DNA from: an uncultured Granulosicoccaceae bacterium
Lineage (GTDB): Bacteria > Pseudomonadota > Gammaproteobacteria > Granulosicoccales > Granulosicoccaceae
Reading direction: 5' to 3'
Assembly (NCBI GenBank): GCA_937981955.1
Contig: CALJNA010000110.1
Location: 1-64,000 of the forward strand
Length of the DNA: 64,000 bases
The notes below the pieces were generated by a model. That model saw only the letters and a list, made by a program, of their open reading frames with translations. It was not told where the DNA came from and ran no database searches. Of this stretch, positions 9,829 to 21,934 are shown one piece after another (the first letter of the stretch is position 1; the number at the start of each line of letters is the position of its first letter). The position numbers were made by a program, and so were the translations under genes.

Positions 9829-12173
9829 GCTTTGTGCACCTCGATCGCATCGAACACATCACCCAGATGCTGCGTTTGCGGTAAGCCTGCCGGAACCCAG
9901 ACACAGCCAGCCGGAACACCATCATCGGTACGTGCTGCCAGTTCCGCGCTACCGCCACCCTGCTTCACTTTAACCATGTCGCCATCGACTACACCCAGTT
10001 TGGTCATTTCATCAGCCGACATAGATGCGAACGCCTGCTTGCCATCGGCAGATTTTTGTAAAGGCTGGGAGCGTCGAACCAGTGGGTCGGTTGCGTAAAT
10101 CGGTATTTCACCTGCTCGAACCAGGGCATCATTCATGTGTGCTGAATAAGTGACACTCTTGATATCAGTCAGGTTATTTAATTCAATTGACGTGCACTGT
10201 TGCTGCGCTTCTTTGGTCAATGCCTCAGGGCTTTCGTAGTTAAAGCCGGCAAGCTCCTGTGCATCGGCGAGTACTCGCATGATTTTCCAGACCGGTCGTG
10301 CATCGCCCGGAGCCATGCTCGCCCCTTTGGCGGTTTGCCAATTACCTGTTGCATTGACATAGGTTCCGTAGCTTTCCGGAAAAGTCGCCATTGGCAACAC
10401 AACATCGGCATGCGCACGGATGGCATCGCTAAGAAAAGCACTGACACTGACAATGCCTTCGGCACCGGCAAGTGCTTTAACCGCAGCGGACGGGTTGGCT
10501 GCATCAAATTCTGGCTCAACGCCAACCAACAAGTACTGCTTAAGCGATTTTGACAGCATTTCACGAGCATTAAGCCCGACTTTTGACGCCTCTTTACCGC
10601 CAGCCAGTCGATGCGGCACTACACCGGTTAACCAGGCACCCGCGGTGTTTGCTCGCTCGGGTAGCATGGACAATGTTGCGCCTGTGGCCTTGCACAGTCT
10701 GCCCGCTAAAAATTGCAACTGCGCATACGCTGGATGTTGCACTGCGATGTTGCCCAGCATAACTGCCGCTCGCTCACCTTCTTTCAATGCATCAGCAATG
10801 CGTTGATGCTGTTCCGTGACACTGAACGTTGGTGCTTTATCGAGCCCGGACAGATCGGCACCTGCGGCAGATGCAACACACGCCACTTCGTTAACCAGAT
10901 GGTCATAGCGTGCAGCAATAAGTTCCTGAGCATCAAAATGCAATGGAAAGGTTTTAGGGTTGATAAAGCTGATCTTTGCACCTTTGAGTGCCGACTTTCG
11001 TAAACGAAGTGCAGCAATTGGCTGGTCTTTACGAATGTTCGACCCTATAAGCAAAGCGGCATCGAGCGTTTCCAGATCAGACAATTGCATACCCAGCCAA
11101 GGCATAACCGGGCTGGCATCCTGCGCACTGAAATCAGTTTGACCAAGACGGTGGTCGATATTGTTTGTGCCTAAAGCACGCGCCAGCTTCTGAGTAATGA
11201 ATAACTCTTCAACCGGTAGTGATGGCGACGCCAGCACACCAAGATCTTTACCACCTGATTTTAAAATCTCTGTGGCTTTTTCTAACGCGTTTGACCAGTC
11301 GGTTTCAACCAGTTCGTCACCTACTCTCACCATGGGTGCAGTAACACGATCACTGCTGGTGAGCCCTTGATAGCTGAATCGATCGCGGTCTGAAATCCAG
11401 ACTTCATTTACGGCTTCATTGTCCCGCGGAATAACGCGGTTAACTTTATTGCCGTCGATGTGCACAAAAATATTGGAACCAACACTATCGTGTGGTGCGA
11501 TACCAGGTTGTTGATTCAATTCCCATGATCGGGCGGTGTATCGTGAAGGACGCGCTGTTAACGCACCAACCGGACATATATCGATCACGTTACCCGACAC
11601 TTCAGATACAACCGACTTTTCAATGTAGGTGCCAATGCGAACCTGCTCACCGCGACCGGTTGCACCAAGCTCGCGAATACCGGCAATCTCTTCGCCAAAA
11701 CGCACGCAACGTGTGCAATGAATGCAACGCGTCATTTCGGTTGCGATCAGTGGCCCGATATATTTGTCCATGACCACACGCTTGCCTTCGGTGTATTGCG
11801 AAGCACTGCCACCGTAACCCATGGCAACATCCTGCAATTCACACTCACCACCCTGATCGCATATAGGGCAGTCAAGTGGATGATTGATCAGCAAAAACTC
11901 CATCGTGCCCTGCTGGGCTTCACGCGCAAGTTTTGATTTGGTTTTGACAACCATGTCGGGCATGACGGGGGTTGCACAAGCTGGTAGAGGTTTCGGTGCT
12001 TTTTCAACTTCAACCAGACACATACGGCAGTTGGCAGCTACCGACAACTTCTTGTGGTAACAGAAGCGCGGCACATCAACGCCAGCGGCATCGGTGACTT
12101 CAATCAGCATCTGGCCACGCTTTGCAGTTAGCGGCTGACCATCTACGGTTATCTGAATTTCGTCGTCGCTCAT
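9825..12173 (-). CDS. nuoG: NADH-quinone oxidoreductase subunit G
   Basis: 782 aa; N-terminal 2Fe-2S ferredoxin and [10 protein letters not shown] motifs; molybdopterin-type domain. Confidence 0.96.
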   Translation of the reverse strand: MSDDEIQITVDGQPLTAKRGQMLIEVTDAAGVDVPRFCYHKKLSVAANCRMCLVEVEKAPKPLPACATPVMPDMVVKTKSKLAREAQQGTMEFLLINHPLDCPICDQGGECELQDVAMGYGGSASQYTEGKRVVMDKYIGPLIATEMTRCIHCTRCVRFGEEIAGIRELGATGRGEQVRIGTYIEKSVVSEVSGNVIDICPVGALTARPSRYTARSWELNQQPGIAPHDSVGSNIFVHIDGNKVNRVIPRDNEAVNEVWISDRDRFSYQGLTSSDRVTAPMVRVGDELVETDWSNALEKATEILKSGGKDLGVLASPSLPVEELFITQKLARALGTNNIDHRLGQTDFSAQDASPVMPWLGMQLSDLETLDAALLIGSNIRKDQPIAALRLRKSALKGAKISFINPKTFPLHFDAQELIAARYDHLVNEVACVASAAGADLSGLDKAPTFSVTEQHQRIADALKEGERAAVMLGNIAVQHPAYAQLQFLAGRLCKATGATLSMLPERANTAGAWLTGVVPHRLAGGKEASKVGLNAREMLSKSLKQYLLVGVEPEFDAANPSAAVKALAGAEGIVSVSAFLSDAIRAHADVVLPMATFPESYGTYVNATGNWQTAKGASMAPGDARPVWKIMRVLADAQELAGFNYESPEALTKEAQQQCTSIELNNLTDIKSVTYSAHMNDALVRAGEIPIYATDPLVRRSQPLQKSADGKQAFASMSADEMTKLGVVDGDMVKVKQGGGSAELAARTDDGVPAGCVWVPAGLPQTQHLGDVFDAIEVHKA

Positions 12174-12187
12174 AGTGTCTATAAGTC

Positions 12188-13489
12188 TTAAGCTACAGCG
12201 CCAAGCTTTTCACCAACCAGGCTTCGCTTGTGCTCTATGTAGTATTCGAATTCGTGTCGGTAGTGTTTAACAAAACTCTGTACCGGCATGGCGGCAGCAT
12301 CACCAAGTGCACAAATGGTTCTGCCAGCAATTTTCCCGGCAACATCTTCCAACTTCGCAATATCCTCAGGCTGACCTTTGCCTTCAACAATACGAGTGAG
12401 CATGCGATACAACCAACCTGTGCCTTCGCGACACGGCGTACATTGTCCGCAAGATTCCGAGAAATAGAATCGCGACAAGCGACGTAGCGCCTGCACCATG
12501 TCAGTGGTCTCATTCATAACGATAACGGCACCGGAACCCAGCATGGAACCAACCTGACCAATGGAATCGTAATCCATGTTGGTTTGCATCATTTGATCAC
12601 CTGGCACCACCGGTACTGAAGAGCCACCGGGTATAACGGCCTTTAGGGCAATGCCGTCTTTCATGCCACCACACAGGTCAAGAAGATCACTAAATGGTGT
12701 ACCGAGATTAATTTCAAAGTTGCCAGGCTTTGCAACATGACCCGAAACTGAAAAACATTTTTGCCCGCCAGCTTTTTCAATACCCATGTCGGCAAACCAT
12801 TTTGGTCCGTTGCGAAGAATCGCCGGAACCGAGGCAACCGATTCAGTGTTGTTGATGGTGGTTGGCTTGCCGTACAAACCGTAGCCTGCAGGAAACGGTG
12901 GCTTGAAACGAGGCTGGCCTTTCTTGCCTTCAAGTGATTCGAGCAAGGCGGTTTCTTCACCGCAAATGTAAGCGCCGGCACCAAGCGTACCGATGACTTC
13001 AATGTTAATACCACTACCTTTAATGTCTTTGCCAACCCACCCTTCTTCGTAGGATTTTTTCAACGCGTATTGAAAGCGTTGATAGACTTCATCCATGAAT
13101 TCGCCGCGCATGTAGTTGTAACCAACGCTTGCGCGTATGGCATAACAACCAATGACCATTCCTTCGACCAATGCAAACGGATTAAAGCGAATCAGGTCGC
13201 GATCTTTACAGGTGCCCGGCTCGGATTCATCGGAGTTAACCACGAAATAACTTTGCGCACTTTCCTTAGGCATAAAACTCCATTTCAAACCAGTTGGAAA
13301 GCCTGCACCACCTCGTCCACGCAGGCCAGACTCTTTGACGATCTCTACAACGTCATCTGGTGAGAGCTTTTCATCAATGATTTTTTGTAGTGCTTTAAAG
13401 CCACCTGTTTTCAGGTAGTTCTCGTATGTCCACGGTTCGTCGAACTGCAAGGTGGTGTAGCACACCTGATTTTGTGGAGGAACACTCAT
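12188..13489 (-). CDS. nuoF: NADH-quinone oxidoreductase subunit F
   Basis: 433 aa; GLRGRGGAGFPTGLKWSF, ESCGQCTPCREGTGW. Confidence 0.97.
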   Translation of the reverse strand: MSVPPQNQVCYTTLQFDEPWTYENYLKTGGFKALQKIIDEKLSPDDVVEIVKESGLRGRGGAGFPTGLKWSFMPKESAQSYFVVNSDESEPGTCKDRDLIRFNPFALVEGMVIGCYAIRASVGYNYMRGEFMDEVYQRFQYALKKSYEEGWVGKDIKGSGINIEVIGTLGAGAYICGEETALLESLEGKKGQPRFKPPFPAGYGLYGKPTTINNTESVASVPAILRNGPKWFADMGIEKAGGQKCFSVSGHVAKPGNFEINLGTPFSDLLDLCGGMKDGIALKAVIPGGSSVPVVPGDQMMQTNMDYDSIGQVGSMLGSGAVIVMNETTDMVQALRRLSRFYFSESCGQCTPCREGTGWLYRMLTRIVEGKGQPEDIAKLEDVAGKIAGRTICALGDAAAMPVQSFVKHYRHEFEYYIEHKRSLVGEKLGAVA

Positions 13490-13501
13490 GCTTTATCGCC
13501 C

Positions 13502-14023
13502 CTAGTCCAGTGCATCCAGAATCTCATCGACTTTTTCAGGCGTAAGATTCGTATAGTATTTATGATCGACTTGCATCATCGGCCCACCGGCACAAGCTGC
13601 CAGGCATTCTTCTTCAACTTTCAGATAAATTCGACCATCGGGAGTGCTTTCCCCGAGTTTGATGCCGCACTTTTTCTCAACGTGCTCAACGATGGAATCG
13701 GATCCCATCAACATGCAACTGATATTGGTACAAATGGCAACGTTATGTCGTCCAACGGGCTCAGTTTCATACATGGAATAAAAACTGGCCACTTCATAAA
13801 CTGCGATAGGCGGCATATCGAGCATGGCTGCAACCGCATCCATAAGTTCGGTAGTTAAATAACCCTTGTTCTGGTGCTGTGCTACGTGCAAGCCTGCCAG
13901 TACCGCACTTTGTTTCTGATTATCAGGAAACAAAGCCATTGCTTCATTGATTTCATCAATGGAATGCTGGCTCAGTACAGAAGCCGGGTCTGGTAAGGAT
14001 ACGTCTGAGGGTAATGAACTCAT
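13502..14023 (-). CDS. nuoE: NADH-quinone oxidoreductase subunit E
   Basis: 173 aa thioredoxin-like 2Fe-2S; CTNISCMLMGS...EECLAACAGGPMM. Confidence 0.96.
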   Translation of the reverse strand: MSSLPSDVSLPDPASVLSQHSIDEINEAMALFPDNQKQSAVLAGLHVAQHQNKGYLTTELMDAVAAMLDMPPIAVYEVASFYSMYETEPVGRHNVAICTNISCMLMGSDSIVEHVEKKCGIKLGESTPDGRIYLKVEEECLAACAGGPMMQVDHKYYTNLTPEKVDEILDALD

Positions 14024-14084
14024 ACGATTAATCCTCCGTTGCGACGGATGGCTTGTTTTTTAGTGTTGTTTGTAAGTTGCTGGT

Positions 14085-15338
14085 TCATCGGTCTATCTCA
14101 CCAAACACGATATCCTGAGTACCGATAATCGCGACCACGTCAGAGAGCATGTGCCCTCGAGCCATTTCATCGAGTGAGGCTAAATGTGCAAAACCAGGTG
14201 CACGAACCTTTAATCGGTATGGCTTATTAGCGCCATCGGAAATGAGGTAACAACCAAACTCACCCTTAGGGTGCTCAACAGCGGCATAAGCTTCACCCGC
14301 CGGCAGGCAAAAACCCTCGGTAAATAATTTGAAGTGGTGAATCAGCGCTTCCATATCACCTTTCATTTCAGCCCGACGTGGCGGCGCAATCTTGTGATCT
14401 TCGGTTATCACCGGCCCTTGGTTGTGGCGTAGCCATTCAATGCATTGCTTGACAATACGATTCGACTGGCGCATTTCTTCCACTCGGCACAGGTATCGAT
14501 CGTAGCTATCGCCATTGGTACCAACCGGAATATCGAAGTCGACGCGGTCATACACTTCATAGGGTTGTTTTTTACGTAAATCCCATTCGATTCCTGAGCC
14601 GCGCAGCATGGGCCCGGTGAAGCCCAGTTGCAAGGCGCGTTCAGGACTGACCACACCGATACCCACTGTGCGTTGTTTCCAGATACGGTTGTCAGTGAGC
14701 AGTGTTTCGTACTCGTCTACATAGCCTGGAAAACGGTTGGTGAAGTCTTCGAGAAAATCGAGCATGGACCCATCACGGGCTTTGTTCATTTTTTCTGCAT
14801 TTGAAACGCTGCGCCATTTTGAAGCTTCGTATTGCGGCATGTGGTCAGGTAAATCGCGTGCAACACCGCCAGGTCGGTAATAGGTTGCATGCAAGCGTGC
14901 ACCTGACACAGCTTCATAGCAGTCCATTAAATCTTCGCGTTCTCGGAAGCAATACAGAAACATTGACATGGCACCGACATCGAGCCCGTGCGCACCGAGC
15001 CACATGAGGTGATTCAGGATACGAGTGATCTCATCGAACATGACACGAATGTATTGTGCTCGTTCAGGGACTTCCACACCGAGCAGCTTTTCAATCGCCA
15101 TAACGTAGCCATGTTCGTTACACATCATGGAAACGTAATCGAGTCGGTCCATATACCCAATGCTCTGGTTATATGGTTTGCTCTCGGCTAGTTTTTCAGT
15201 ACCGCGATGCAACAGCCCCACGTGCGGGTCTGCGCGTTCTACTACCTCGCCGTCCATTTCAAGCACCAGGCGAAGCACGCCATGCGCTGCCGGATGCTGC
15301 GGACCGAAGTTTAGCGTGTAGTTACGAATCTCAGGCAT
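14085..15338 (-). CDS. nuoD: NADH-quinone oxidoreductase subunit D
   Basis: [31 protein letters not shown]; start trimmed from track ORF (15446) to Met37, which overlaps the nuoC stop. Confidence 0.95.
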   Translation of the reverse strand: MPEIRNYTLNFGPQHPAAHGVLRLVLEMDGEVVERADPHVGLLHRGTEKLAESKPYNQSIGYMDRLDYVSMMCNEHGYVMAIEKLLGVEVPERAQYIRVMFDEITRILNHLMWLGAHGLDVGAMSMFLYCFREREDLMDCYEAVSGARLHATYYRPGGVARDLPDHMPQYEASKWRSVSNAEKMNKARDGSMLDFLEDFTNRFPGYVDEYETLLTDNRIWKQRTVGIGVVSPERALQLGFTGPMLRGSGIEWDLRKKQPYEVYDRVDFDIPVGTNGDSYDRYLCRVEEMRQSNRIVKQCIEWLRHNQGPVITEDHKIAPPRRAEMKGDMEALIHHFKLFTEGFCLPAGEAYAAVEHPKGEFGCYLISDGANKPYRLKVRAPGFAHLASLDEMARGHMLSDVVAIIGTQDIVFGEIDR

Positions 15339-16059
15339 TGTTGGCGTCTTCCTCGGCAGGTACTTCCCCACTCTCGTAACGACTGTCTTCACGGATAACA
15401 CGCGGAACCAACACGCGCGGTTCAATGCTGACAGGCTCGTAAACAACCCGTTTTTTCAGCGGGTCGTAACGCATTTCAACATTACCGATTAACGGGAAGT
15501 CTTTTCGGAACGGGTGTCCTGTAAATCCATAGTCGGTTAGCAAACGACGCAAGTCGTTATGGCCTTCAAACAATATTCCGAACATATCGAAGGCTTCGCG
15601 CTCGAACCAATCGGCGCCCGACCAGATAGAGGTGACCGAAGGCACCATTGGAAGCTCATCATCTGGTGCCATGCAAATCACTCTTAAACGCACGTTGTGG
15701 TCAAGCGATAACAAGTGCGACACAGCGGCGAAGCGTGCATGACTGAGCTCGGGTAATTCTATGCCAGTGTTAAACGTTAATGTGCCAACTGACGATGCAT
15801 CGACTGCTCGACTAAAGCTTGCATTTGAATCGGTTTCTGTTGACCACTCGCTCTGGCCATAAGTGGCGTAATCAACACCACACAAATCGGAGAGTTGCGC
15901 GAAAGCCAAATCAGGATTGTCACGAAGCTGGGTTGCTACCTCGATTAAGTCAGTAGCGGCAACGTTCATGCTGACAAGGTCGATGTCGACATGAATACTA
16001 TCGTTGTCAGGAAAAAGCGCTAACAGCTTTGCGCACATCTGCTCGGCTCTGGCACTCAT
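15331..16059 (-). CDS. nuoC: NADH-quinone oxidoreductase subunit C
   Basis: 242 aa; [40 protein letters not shown]. Confidence 0.96.
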   Translation of the reverse strand: MSARAEQMCAKLLALFPDNDSIHVDIDLVSMNVAATDLIEVATQLRDNPDLAFAQLSDLCGVDYATYGQSEWSTETDSNASFSRAVDASSVGTLTFNTGIELPELSHARFAAVSHLLSLDHNVRLRVICMAPDDELPMVPSVTSIWSGADWFEREAFDMFGILFEGHNDLRRLLTDYGFTGHPFRKDFPLIGNVEMRYDPLKKRVVYEPVSIEPRVLVPRVIREDSRYESGEVPAEEDANNA

Positions 16060-16128
16060 GCCGAATTCCTCTTATCTGTTTTGCGGCTGTTTGAAGTAAG
16101 CAAATTCATCAGTTAGAACGAGCCCGAT

Positions 16129-16605
16129 TTAGCGTGCAATTGTGTTGGTGTTTCGAATTTTATTCTGCAGTTGCATGATGCCGTACAACAGTGCCTCTGC
16201 CGTTGGAGGGCAACCCGGAACATAAACATCGACAGGTACGATTCGGTCGCACCCCCTGACCACCGCATAAGAGTAGTGGTAATAGCCCCCGCCGTTGGCA
16301 CACGAGCCCATGGATATAACCCATTTGGGATCTGGCATCTGGTCGTACACTTTACGCAGTGCCGGTGCCATTTTATTTACCAGTGTGCCGGCCACAATCA
16401 TGACGTCAGATTGCCTTGGGCTAGGACGGAAAATTACGCCAAAACGGTCAAGATCGTATCGGGCAGCACCGGCGTGCATCATTTCTACAGCACAGCAAGC
16501 AAGGCCAAACGTCATCGGCCACATGGAACCGGTTCTCGCCCAGTTGATCAGCTTGTCGGCAGAAGTGGTGACAAAGCCCTCTTCGAGTACGCCTTCTATT
16601 CCCAC
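16129..16605 (-). CDS. nuoB: NADH-quinone oxidoreductase subunit B
   Basis: 158 aa; [26 protein letters not shown]. Confidence 0.97.
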   Translation of the reverse strand: MGIEGVLEEGFVTTSADKLINWARTGSMWPMTFGLACCAVEMMHAGAARYDLDRFGVIFRPSPRQSDVMIVAGTLVNKMAPALRKVYDQMPDPKWVISMGSCANGGGYYHYSYAVVRGCDRIVPVDVYVPGCPPTAEALLYGIMQLQNKIRNTNTIAR

Positions 16606-16979
16606 TCAAGTGCCCCTTTTTTCCACTCGTAAATGAAACCGATAACCAGGATGAACAGGAAAAGCGCCATAGCTGCAAACGCTGCGCCCGAGATGCTGTC
16701 GAGCACAACGGCCCAGGGCACCAGAAAGGCGATTTCCAAATCGAAGATAATGAACAGTATGGCAACGAGGTAGTAGCGCACATCGAATTTCATACGCGCA
16801 TCCTCGAATGCCTCGAACCCGCATTCGTATGGCGAATTTTTTTGCGCATCGGGATTAGACGGTCCGATTAATCGACCGGCGTTAAGTAGCACCACGCCGA
16901 CCGCAAGGCCGATCAAAATGAACAAAAGCACTGGAAAATAGTTAGCTAGCACGTAGGTTGTCTCCGGAGCCGCACCCAA
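16596..16979 (-). CDS. nuoA: NADH-quinone oxidoreductase subunit A
   Basis: 127 aa; [42 protein letters not shown]. Confidence 0.96.
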   Translation of the reverse strand: MGAAPETTYVLANYFPVLLFILIGLAVGVVLLNAGRLIGPSNPDAQKNSPYECGFEAFEDARMKFDVRYYLVAILFIIFDLEIAFLVPWAVVLDSISGAAFAAMALFLFILVIGFIYEWKKGALEWE

Positions 16980-17196
16980 CCCCCAATTATCGCAGATAAG
17001 TGCGCTTTTTGCTGCAAATTCACGAAGTCTTTTTATACGATTTCGCGATAGCGAAGCGTCTCAATCAACGCAGGCACACGACATAATCGCGCAGACGACC
17101 GCTTGGAAAAACAGCTGTGTTGAAAAAGAAACGTACTGGCGCTGGTAAAACCATGGCAAGAACTTCGCCACTGCCATGGTTATAGACCAAATTGTG

Positions 17197-17281
17197 TGGT
17201 GCCGATGCCCGGACTCGAACCGGGACTCCGTTAAGAACTACCCCCTCAAGATAGCGTGTCTACCAATTCCACCACATCGGC
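17197..17281 (-). tRNA. tRNA-Leu (GAG), 3' CCA encoded
   Basis: Reverse complement GCCGATGTGGTGGAATTGGTAGACACGCTATCTTGAGGGGGTAGTTCTTAACGGAGTCCCGGTTCGAGTCCGGGCATCGGCACCA; 7-bp acceptor, long variable arm. Confidence 0.95.
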
Positions 17282-17321
17282 GTGGATATTACTCGGACTC
17301 ATGCTGGAGAAGATGAGCCGG

Positions 17322-17723
17322 TTATTCTGACTTCGGCGCTGGTGCGCTGGGTAAGTCGCTTTCAGAGCCCGGTGCTGCGGGAATATCATTACCTTCCGGG
17401 GTTATCGCAGGCAAATCGGACTCACCCGCCGGAGCGGTTACCGAATCCTCCTGCAACGATGGCAACGAGGTTACGCTGGCAATACCGCCTTCACGATGTG
17501 CCGCAAGATAAAAGAGCGTAAGGCTAGTTAAAAAGAACAGACCGGCGAGTACCGTAGTTACTCGGGTTAGAAATGAGGCTGAACCGCGCGCACCGAATAC
17601 GGTCGATGACGCACCACTGCCAAACGCTGCGCCTGCTTCGGCACCCTTGCCGTGCTGGAGGAGCACCAACACAATCACACCGATTGCCAGCGCCACATGT
17701 AAAACCAAAGCCAAAGACTGCAT
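17322..17723 (-). CDS. secG: Protein-export membrane protein SecG
   Basis: 133 aa; IVLVLLQHGKGAEAGAAFGSGASSTVFGARGSASFLTR. Confidence 0.95.
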   Translation of the reverse strand: MQSLALVLHVALAIGVIVLVLLQHGKGAEAGAAFGSGASSTVFGARGSASFLTRVTTVLAGLFFLTSLTLFYLAAHREGGIASVTSLPSLQEDSVTAPAGESDLPAITPEGNDIPAAPGSESDLPSAPAPKSE

Positions 17724-17783
17724 GTCTACTCTCTACAATTTATTAAGTTGTTCAGACGGAAAACGATTCCCGTCTGCAACGAT

Positions 17784-18560
17784 TCAGGCAGCCGCCTTAC
17801 AAATGGCCAGAAAAGATTCAGCATCAAGTGCTGCTCCACCAATCAGGCCGCCATCAATATCCGGCTGCGAAAACAGCTCCTTCGCATTGTCCGGCTTTAC
17901 ACTGCCGCCGTACAGAATACGCACCTTATTCGCTACGTCCGCATTATCAGCAGCAAGCTTACCGCGAATCAGTGCATGAACTTCCTGAGCCTGAGCACTG
18001 GTCGCTGATCGCCCGGTGCCAATAGCCCAAACCGGCTCATAAGCAATAACGGTATGGGCAATAGCGTCGATTCCCAACAGGTCGACAACCGCGCCAAGCT
18101 GTTCGTAAAGCACTTGCTCAAGCTTGCCCGAATCCCGCTCATCCAGAGTTTCGCCCACGCAAACTATAGGCTGCATATTGGCCTGCTGCACAGCTTTTGC
18201 CTTCTCGGCAACATAGCTACTCGCCTCACCAAAAATGGCCCGGCGTTCAGAGTGACCAACAATGACGTACTTCGCGCCGAATTCACTGATCATTGGCGCA
18301 GCAACCTCACCTGTAAAAGCGCCTGAGTCAGCAACACTGCAGTTCTGCGCGCCCAATATCACGCTTGAACCTGCCAGGGCCTGCTCTACATCAGCAAGAT
18401 GCGCAAATCCGGGACAGACAAGTACCTCACAGGACAACCCTGCGGCACCGGCTGCAACGCCTTTGGACAAAGCCACAACCGAATTTCTGGAACCATTTAA
18501 CTTCCAGTTTCCCGCAACCAATTTATTCCGTGCGCTCACGCAAGAATGCTCGCCGACCAA
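17784..18560 (-). CDS. tpiA: Triosephosphate isomerase
   Basis: VAGNWKLNGS, VGHSERRAIFGE, AYEPVWAIGTGRSAT, ILYGGSVKPDN. Confidence 0.97.
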   Translation of the reverse strand: MVGEHSCVSARNKLVAGNWKLNGSRNSVVALSKGVAAGAAGLSCEVLVCPGFAHLADVEQALAGSSVILGAQNCSVADSGAFTGEVAAPMISEFGAKYVIVGHSERRAIFGEASSYVAEKAKAVQQANMQPIVCVGETLDERDSGKLEQVLYEQLGAVVDLLGIDAIAHTVIAYEPVWAIGTGRSATSAQAQEVHALIRGKLAADNADVANKVRILYGGSVKPDNAKELFSQPDIDGGLIGGAALDAESFLAICKAAA

Positions 18561-18683
18561 AACCGCTAAGACTACCTGATATTGATGTGATTAGTCCAGC
18601 GCGGGGACGCAATTGTTTGGTAACCAAACATTCGGAAACAAGATCTGGTTTGTGCAAACTAAGCTTTTCGCCAACTCTGGCAG

Positions 18684-19292
18684 CTACTGCGGACTCATTT
18701 CCGCCAGTCGCTGTTGGAGTACGTTCACCACAGCTTTGTTGTTCGATTCCATCGCAATATCCAGAGCAGTTTTCCCTCGGTCACTTACCAACAGCGGATC
18801 GGCACCCAGCTCGAGCAATACAGCAGTAATTCTCTCGTCTCGATTGCTGCTCGCAGCAATCATCAAAGCTGTACGGCCGTAGCTATGACGAGTATCAAGC
18901 TTAGCCCCCTGCCTAAAAAGCTCTTCAATAATTTCCGGCGTTGTTGATTTGAATGCAGCAGCACTTAACGCGGTCGCTTGTATGCGCTCGTCGCTATGAA
19001 TCTTGCCATGCGAAGAAGTGGCGCGGAAATCTGCCGCATTGACATCAGCCCCCCTTTTGACGAGTGCTGCGATTATGTCCGGGTTTTTGGTTACTGCTGC
19101 GGCCCACATTAAAACCGGCCCATTTTTGTTGCCCGGTTCAAGGGCTTCTTGCGGGACCAATTCAACATCTGACAATGTGGCATCACGCCAGTAAGCCTCG
19201 GTACTAAATTGCCTAAGCGGATTGGAAAGCCAGGTCCAGCCGGCAAAAAGCACTGCCAAAACCAGCGCGACCAGTAATGGCTTACTCACCAT
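18684..19292 (-). CDS. Ankyrin-repeat protein with N-terminal TM/signal anchor
   Basis: Ankyrin units NGPVLMWAAAVTKNPDIIAALVKRGADVNA and YGRTALMIAASSNRDERITAVLLELGADPL; start set at Met20 because the upstream ORF part covers a terminator hairpin. Confidence 0.82.
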   Translation of the reverse strand: MVSKPLLVALVLAVLFAGWTWLSNPLRQFSTEAYWRDATLSDVELVPQEALEPGNKNGPVLMWAAAVTKNPDIIAALVKRGADVNAADFRATSSHGKIHSDERIQATALSAAAFKSTTPEIIEELFRQGAKLDTRHSYGRTALMIAASSNRDERITAVLLELGADPLLVSDRGKTALDIAMESNNKAVVNVLQQRLAEMSPQ

Positions 19293-19319
19293 GCAATCAA
19301 TTCCCTTTAGTTTACAAAT

Positions 19320-19346
19320 GAAAAAGGCCCCCTCAGGAGCCTTTCG
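19320..19346 (-). terminator. Putative intrinsic terminator downstream of glmM
   Basis: Minus strand AAAGGCTCCTGAGGGGGCCTTTTTC: GGCTCC/GGGGGCC-type stem followed by a T-run. Confidence 0.65.
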
Positions 19347-19416
19347 CAAAAATGTGATCAGGTTTGCTAACCGTCAACTTCTCGATATATTTCAAAACCA
19401 GAATGTGGCTTAGAAA

Positions 19417-20769
19417 TTAGCCAAGCTCATCGCCAACCGTCTTCGCGACCTGATCACAGATGCGCTCAACATCATTGGCAACCTGCCCTTCAACCATAAC
19501 TCGCACCAGTGGCTCGGTTCCAGATGGGCGAAGCAGAATCCGGCCACTGTCACCCAGCGACTCTTCGGCTTTTTTTACCGCATTGTTGATAGCAGTGTTA
19601 TCACTGAAGTCGACTTTTTTGGTTAGCGGTACGTTTTTCAGCACTTGCGGATAAAGCTTCATATCGGCACGCAGTTTCGACAAAGGTTCGCCGGTGTTAC
19701 GCAAAACCGATAACACTTCAAGCGCTGCAACGATGGCATCACCCGTGGTGACACGATCGAGACAAATTATATGACCCGAGTTTTCTCCACCCAGTTGCCA
19801 GTCGTTTTCTTTCAACAACTCCATAACGAAACGGTCACCAACACCTGCGCGCTTAAACGGAATGTTCATTTCAGCCAAAGCATGCTCTAGACCAAGGTTG
19901 GTCATAAGCGTTCCGGCAACGCCACCTGTCATATTGCCTTCCGCGTGTCGTGCTTTGGCAAGGACGAAAAGGATTTCATCACCATCTACAATTTCACCAC
20001 GATGATCGACCATGATCAGACGATCGCCGTCACCATCGAGCGCAATACCCACATCTGCACGTTCCAGGAGCACATGAGCGCGTAAATTATCCGGTGCTGT
20101 GGCACCGCAATCTTTGTTGATGTTCAAACCGTTTGGTTCTGCACCAACAGAAATTACATCTGCACCAAGTTCATCGAATACCCGACGAGCAATGTCATAA
20201 CCAGCACCGTTTGCCGCATCGACAACGATTTTCATACCGGTGAGTTTCAGACCCGAAGGAAACGTACTTTTACAAAATTCAATATAACGACCCGCTGCAT
20301 CATTGATGCGAACCGCACGACCAAGATCGGCTGAGTCGACGGTGGTCATGTCCTGCTCCATCATCGCTTCAATTTCAAGCTCGATTTCATCAGGCAGTTT
20401 GGAGCCTTCGGCCGAGAAAAATTTGAGTCCGTTGTCGTAGTACGGGTTATGAGATGCGCTGATGACAATGCCGGCCGCTGCGCGAAACGTACTCGTCAGG
20501 TAGGCAATTGCCGGTGTCGGCATTGGACCGAGCATGCCGCTGTTAATACCGGCGGAAGCCAGACCGGCTTCGAGAGCTGATTCGAAAAGGTAACCCGATA
20601 CGCGCGTATCTTTACCGATCAGCACTTCCCGGTTGCCTTTGGACGCCAGCACTTTTCCGGCGGCCCAACCGAGCTTCAACACAGTTTCAGCCGTCATCGG
20701 GAATTGCCCAACGCGACCTCGAATTCCATCGGTACCAAAATATTTTCTAGACATGTTTGCAGTCATCAT
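19417..20769 (-). CDS. glmM: Phosphoglucosamine mutase
   Basis: [32 protein letters not shown]; 4-nt overlap with folP. Confidence 0.96.
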   Translation of the reverse strand: MMTANMSRKYFGTDGIRGRVGQFPMTAETVLKLGWAAGKVLASKGNREVLIGKDTRVSGYLFESALEAGLASAGINSGMLGPMPTPAIAYLTSTFRAAAGIVISASHNPYYDNGLKFFSAEGSKLPDEIELEIEAMMEQDMTTVDSADLGRAVRINDAAGRYIEFCKSTFPSGLKLTGMKIVVDAANGAGYDIARRVFDELGADVISVGAEPNGLNINKDCGATAPDNLRAHVLLERADVGIALDGDGDRLIMVDHRGEIVDGDEILFVLAKARHAEGNMTGGVAGTLMTNLGLEHALAEMNIPFKRAGVGDRFVMELLKENDWQLGGENSGHIICLDRVTTGDAIVAALEVLSVLRNTGEPLSKLRADMKLYPQVLKNVPLTKKVDFSDNTAINNAVKKAEESLGDSGRILLRPSGTEPLVRVMVEGQVANDVERICDQVAKTVGDELG

Positions 20770-21626
20770 TTAGTGGCGAGAGCCACGTCATCCAAGCCGA
20801 ATTCCACGGCGTTTATTACCCTTAAAGCCTGGGCAGTTTCATCAACATCGTGGACCCTGACGATGCTGGCACCCCGGCGAACACATTCCACTGCGGCAAC
20901 GACACTACCGGTTACCCGGTCGGTTTCCTCGTTGCCAAGCATTCCGGCAATCATGCTCTTGCGCGACAAACCGATCAGCACAGGAGCTATATCGACCAGT
21001 TTGCCTATATTTCTCAGCAATTCGACGTTATGCGACAATGTTTTGCCGAATCCGAAGCCCGGATCGATAAGTACTTGATTCTCAGCTATACCAGCAGAGC
21101 GGCACGCATCGACTCTTCCTTTAAGAAATTCGGCCACCTCGTTAACAACATTCGTGTATTCAGGTGCTTTTTGCATGGTTCGGGGCGCTCCGAGCATATG
21201 CATCAGACAAACCGGCAACCCGGTGCTGGCAGCTGCCTCAAGCGCGCCCGGCCCCTGTAATGCGCGCACATCGTTCAAAATGCCTGCTCCAGCCTCAGCC
21301 GCGGCCGTCATAACCTCAGCTTTGCTGGTATCGATCGATACTATCGTGTCGAACCGACTCACGATATTGCCTATTACGGGTATAACCCGGTCTAATTCCC
21401 GCTGAACTGTGACCTCGTCCGCACCTGGTCGTGTCGACTCCCCGCCCACATCGATGATGGTCGCACCAGCCTTGAGCATGGCTTCGGTTTGTACGAGCGC
21501 CGCATCGAGATCAAGAAATTGCCCACCATCGGAAAACGAATCCGGGGTGACGTTCAGAATTCCCATGATCTGCGCTCGCTGCATTGATAACTTGCGAGTA
21601 CCGCACTGAAATGTCCCAGGTTGCAT
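20766..21626 (-). CDS. folP: Dihydropteroate synthase
   Basis: [28 protein letters not shown]. Confidence 0.96.
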   Translation of the reverse strand: MQPGTFQCGTRKLSMQRAQIMGILNVTPDSFSDGGQFLDLDAALVQTEAMLKAGATIIDVGGESTRPGADEVTVQRELDRVIPVIGNIVSRFDTIVSIDTSKAEVMTAAAEAGAGILNDVRALQGPGALEAAASTGLPVCLMHMLGAPRTMQKAPEYTNVVNEVAEFLKGRVDACRSAGIAENQVLIDPGFGFGKTLSHNVELLRNIGKLVDIAPVLIGLSRKSMIAGMLGNEETDRVTGSVVAAVECVRRGASIVRVHDVDETAQALRVINAVEFGLDDVALATK

Positions 21627-21875
21627 GTACGAGCACGGCCAAAATTTAGTGGTTAAAACAAACTATAGACGCCTGCGAACATTATGCTCATGCCGACGCT
21701 GACTTTGGATGACAAGAAAGGCAGGATTTACAGTGTTAAACGATGATTTACAAAATGAATAACATGAGCGCTTGTGCAAGTATCCCGCGGCTGCGCCTGA
21801 CCAGTTTGAGGTATTAAATCAGATAGCGCCACACCACCCGTGATTGGCGACCATTCAAGACCATAGGGACAGACA

Positions 21876-21901
21876 CAAAAAAGCCGCAATATTTGCGGCT
21901 A
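21876..21901 (-). terminator. Intrinsic terminator downstream of ftsH
   Basis: Minus strand AGCCGCAAATATTGCGGCTTTTTTGTG: GCCGCAA/TTGCGGC stem plus T6. Confidence 0.85.
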
Positions 21902-21934
21902 ATCTGTGTTCAGTAAGGCGACACTATATGCCTG

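Noticed and set aside
19293-19349. N-terminal 19 codons of the ankyrin ORF (MRKAPEGAFFICKLKGIDC)
   Set aside because: Encoded across a terminator-like hairpin with T-run; Met20 followed by a hydrophobic segment is the better start.
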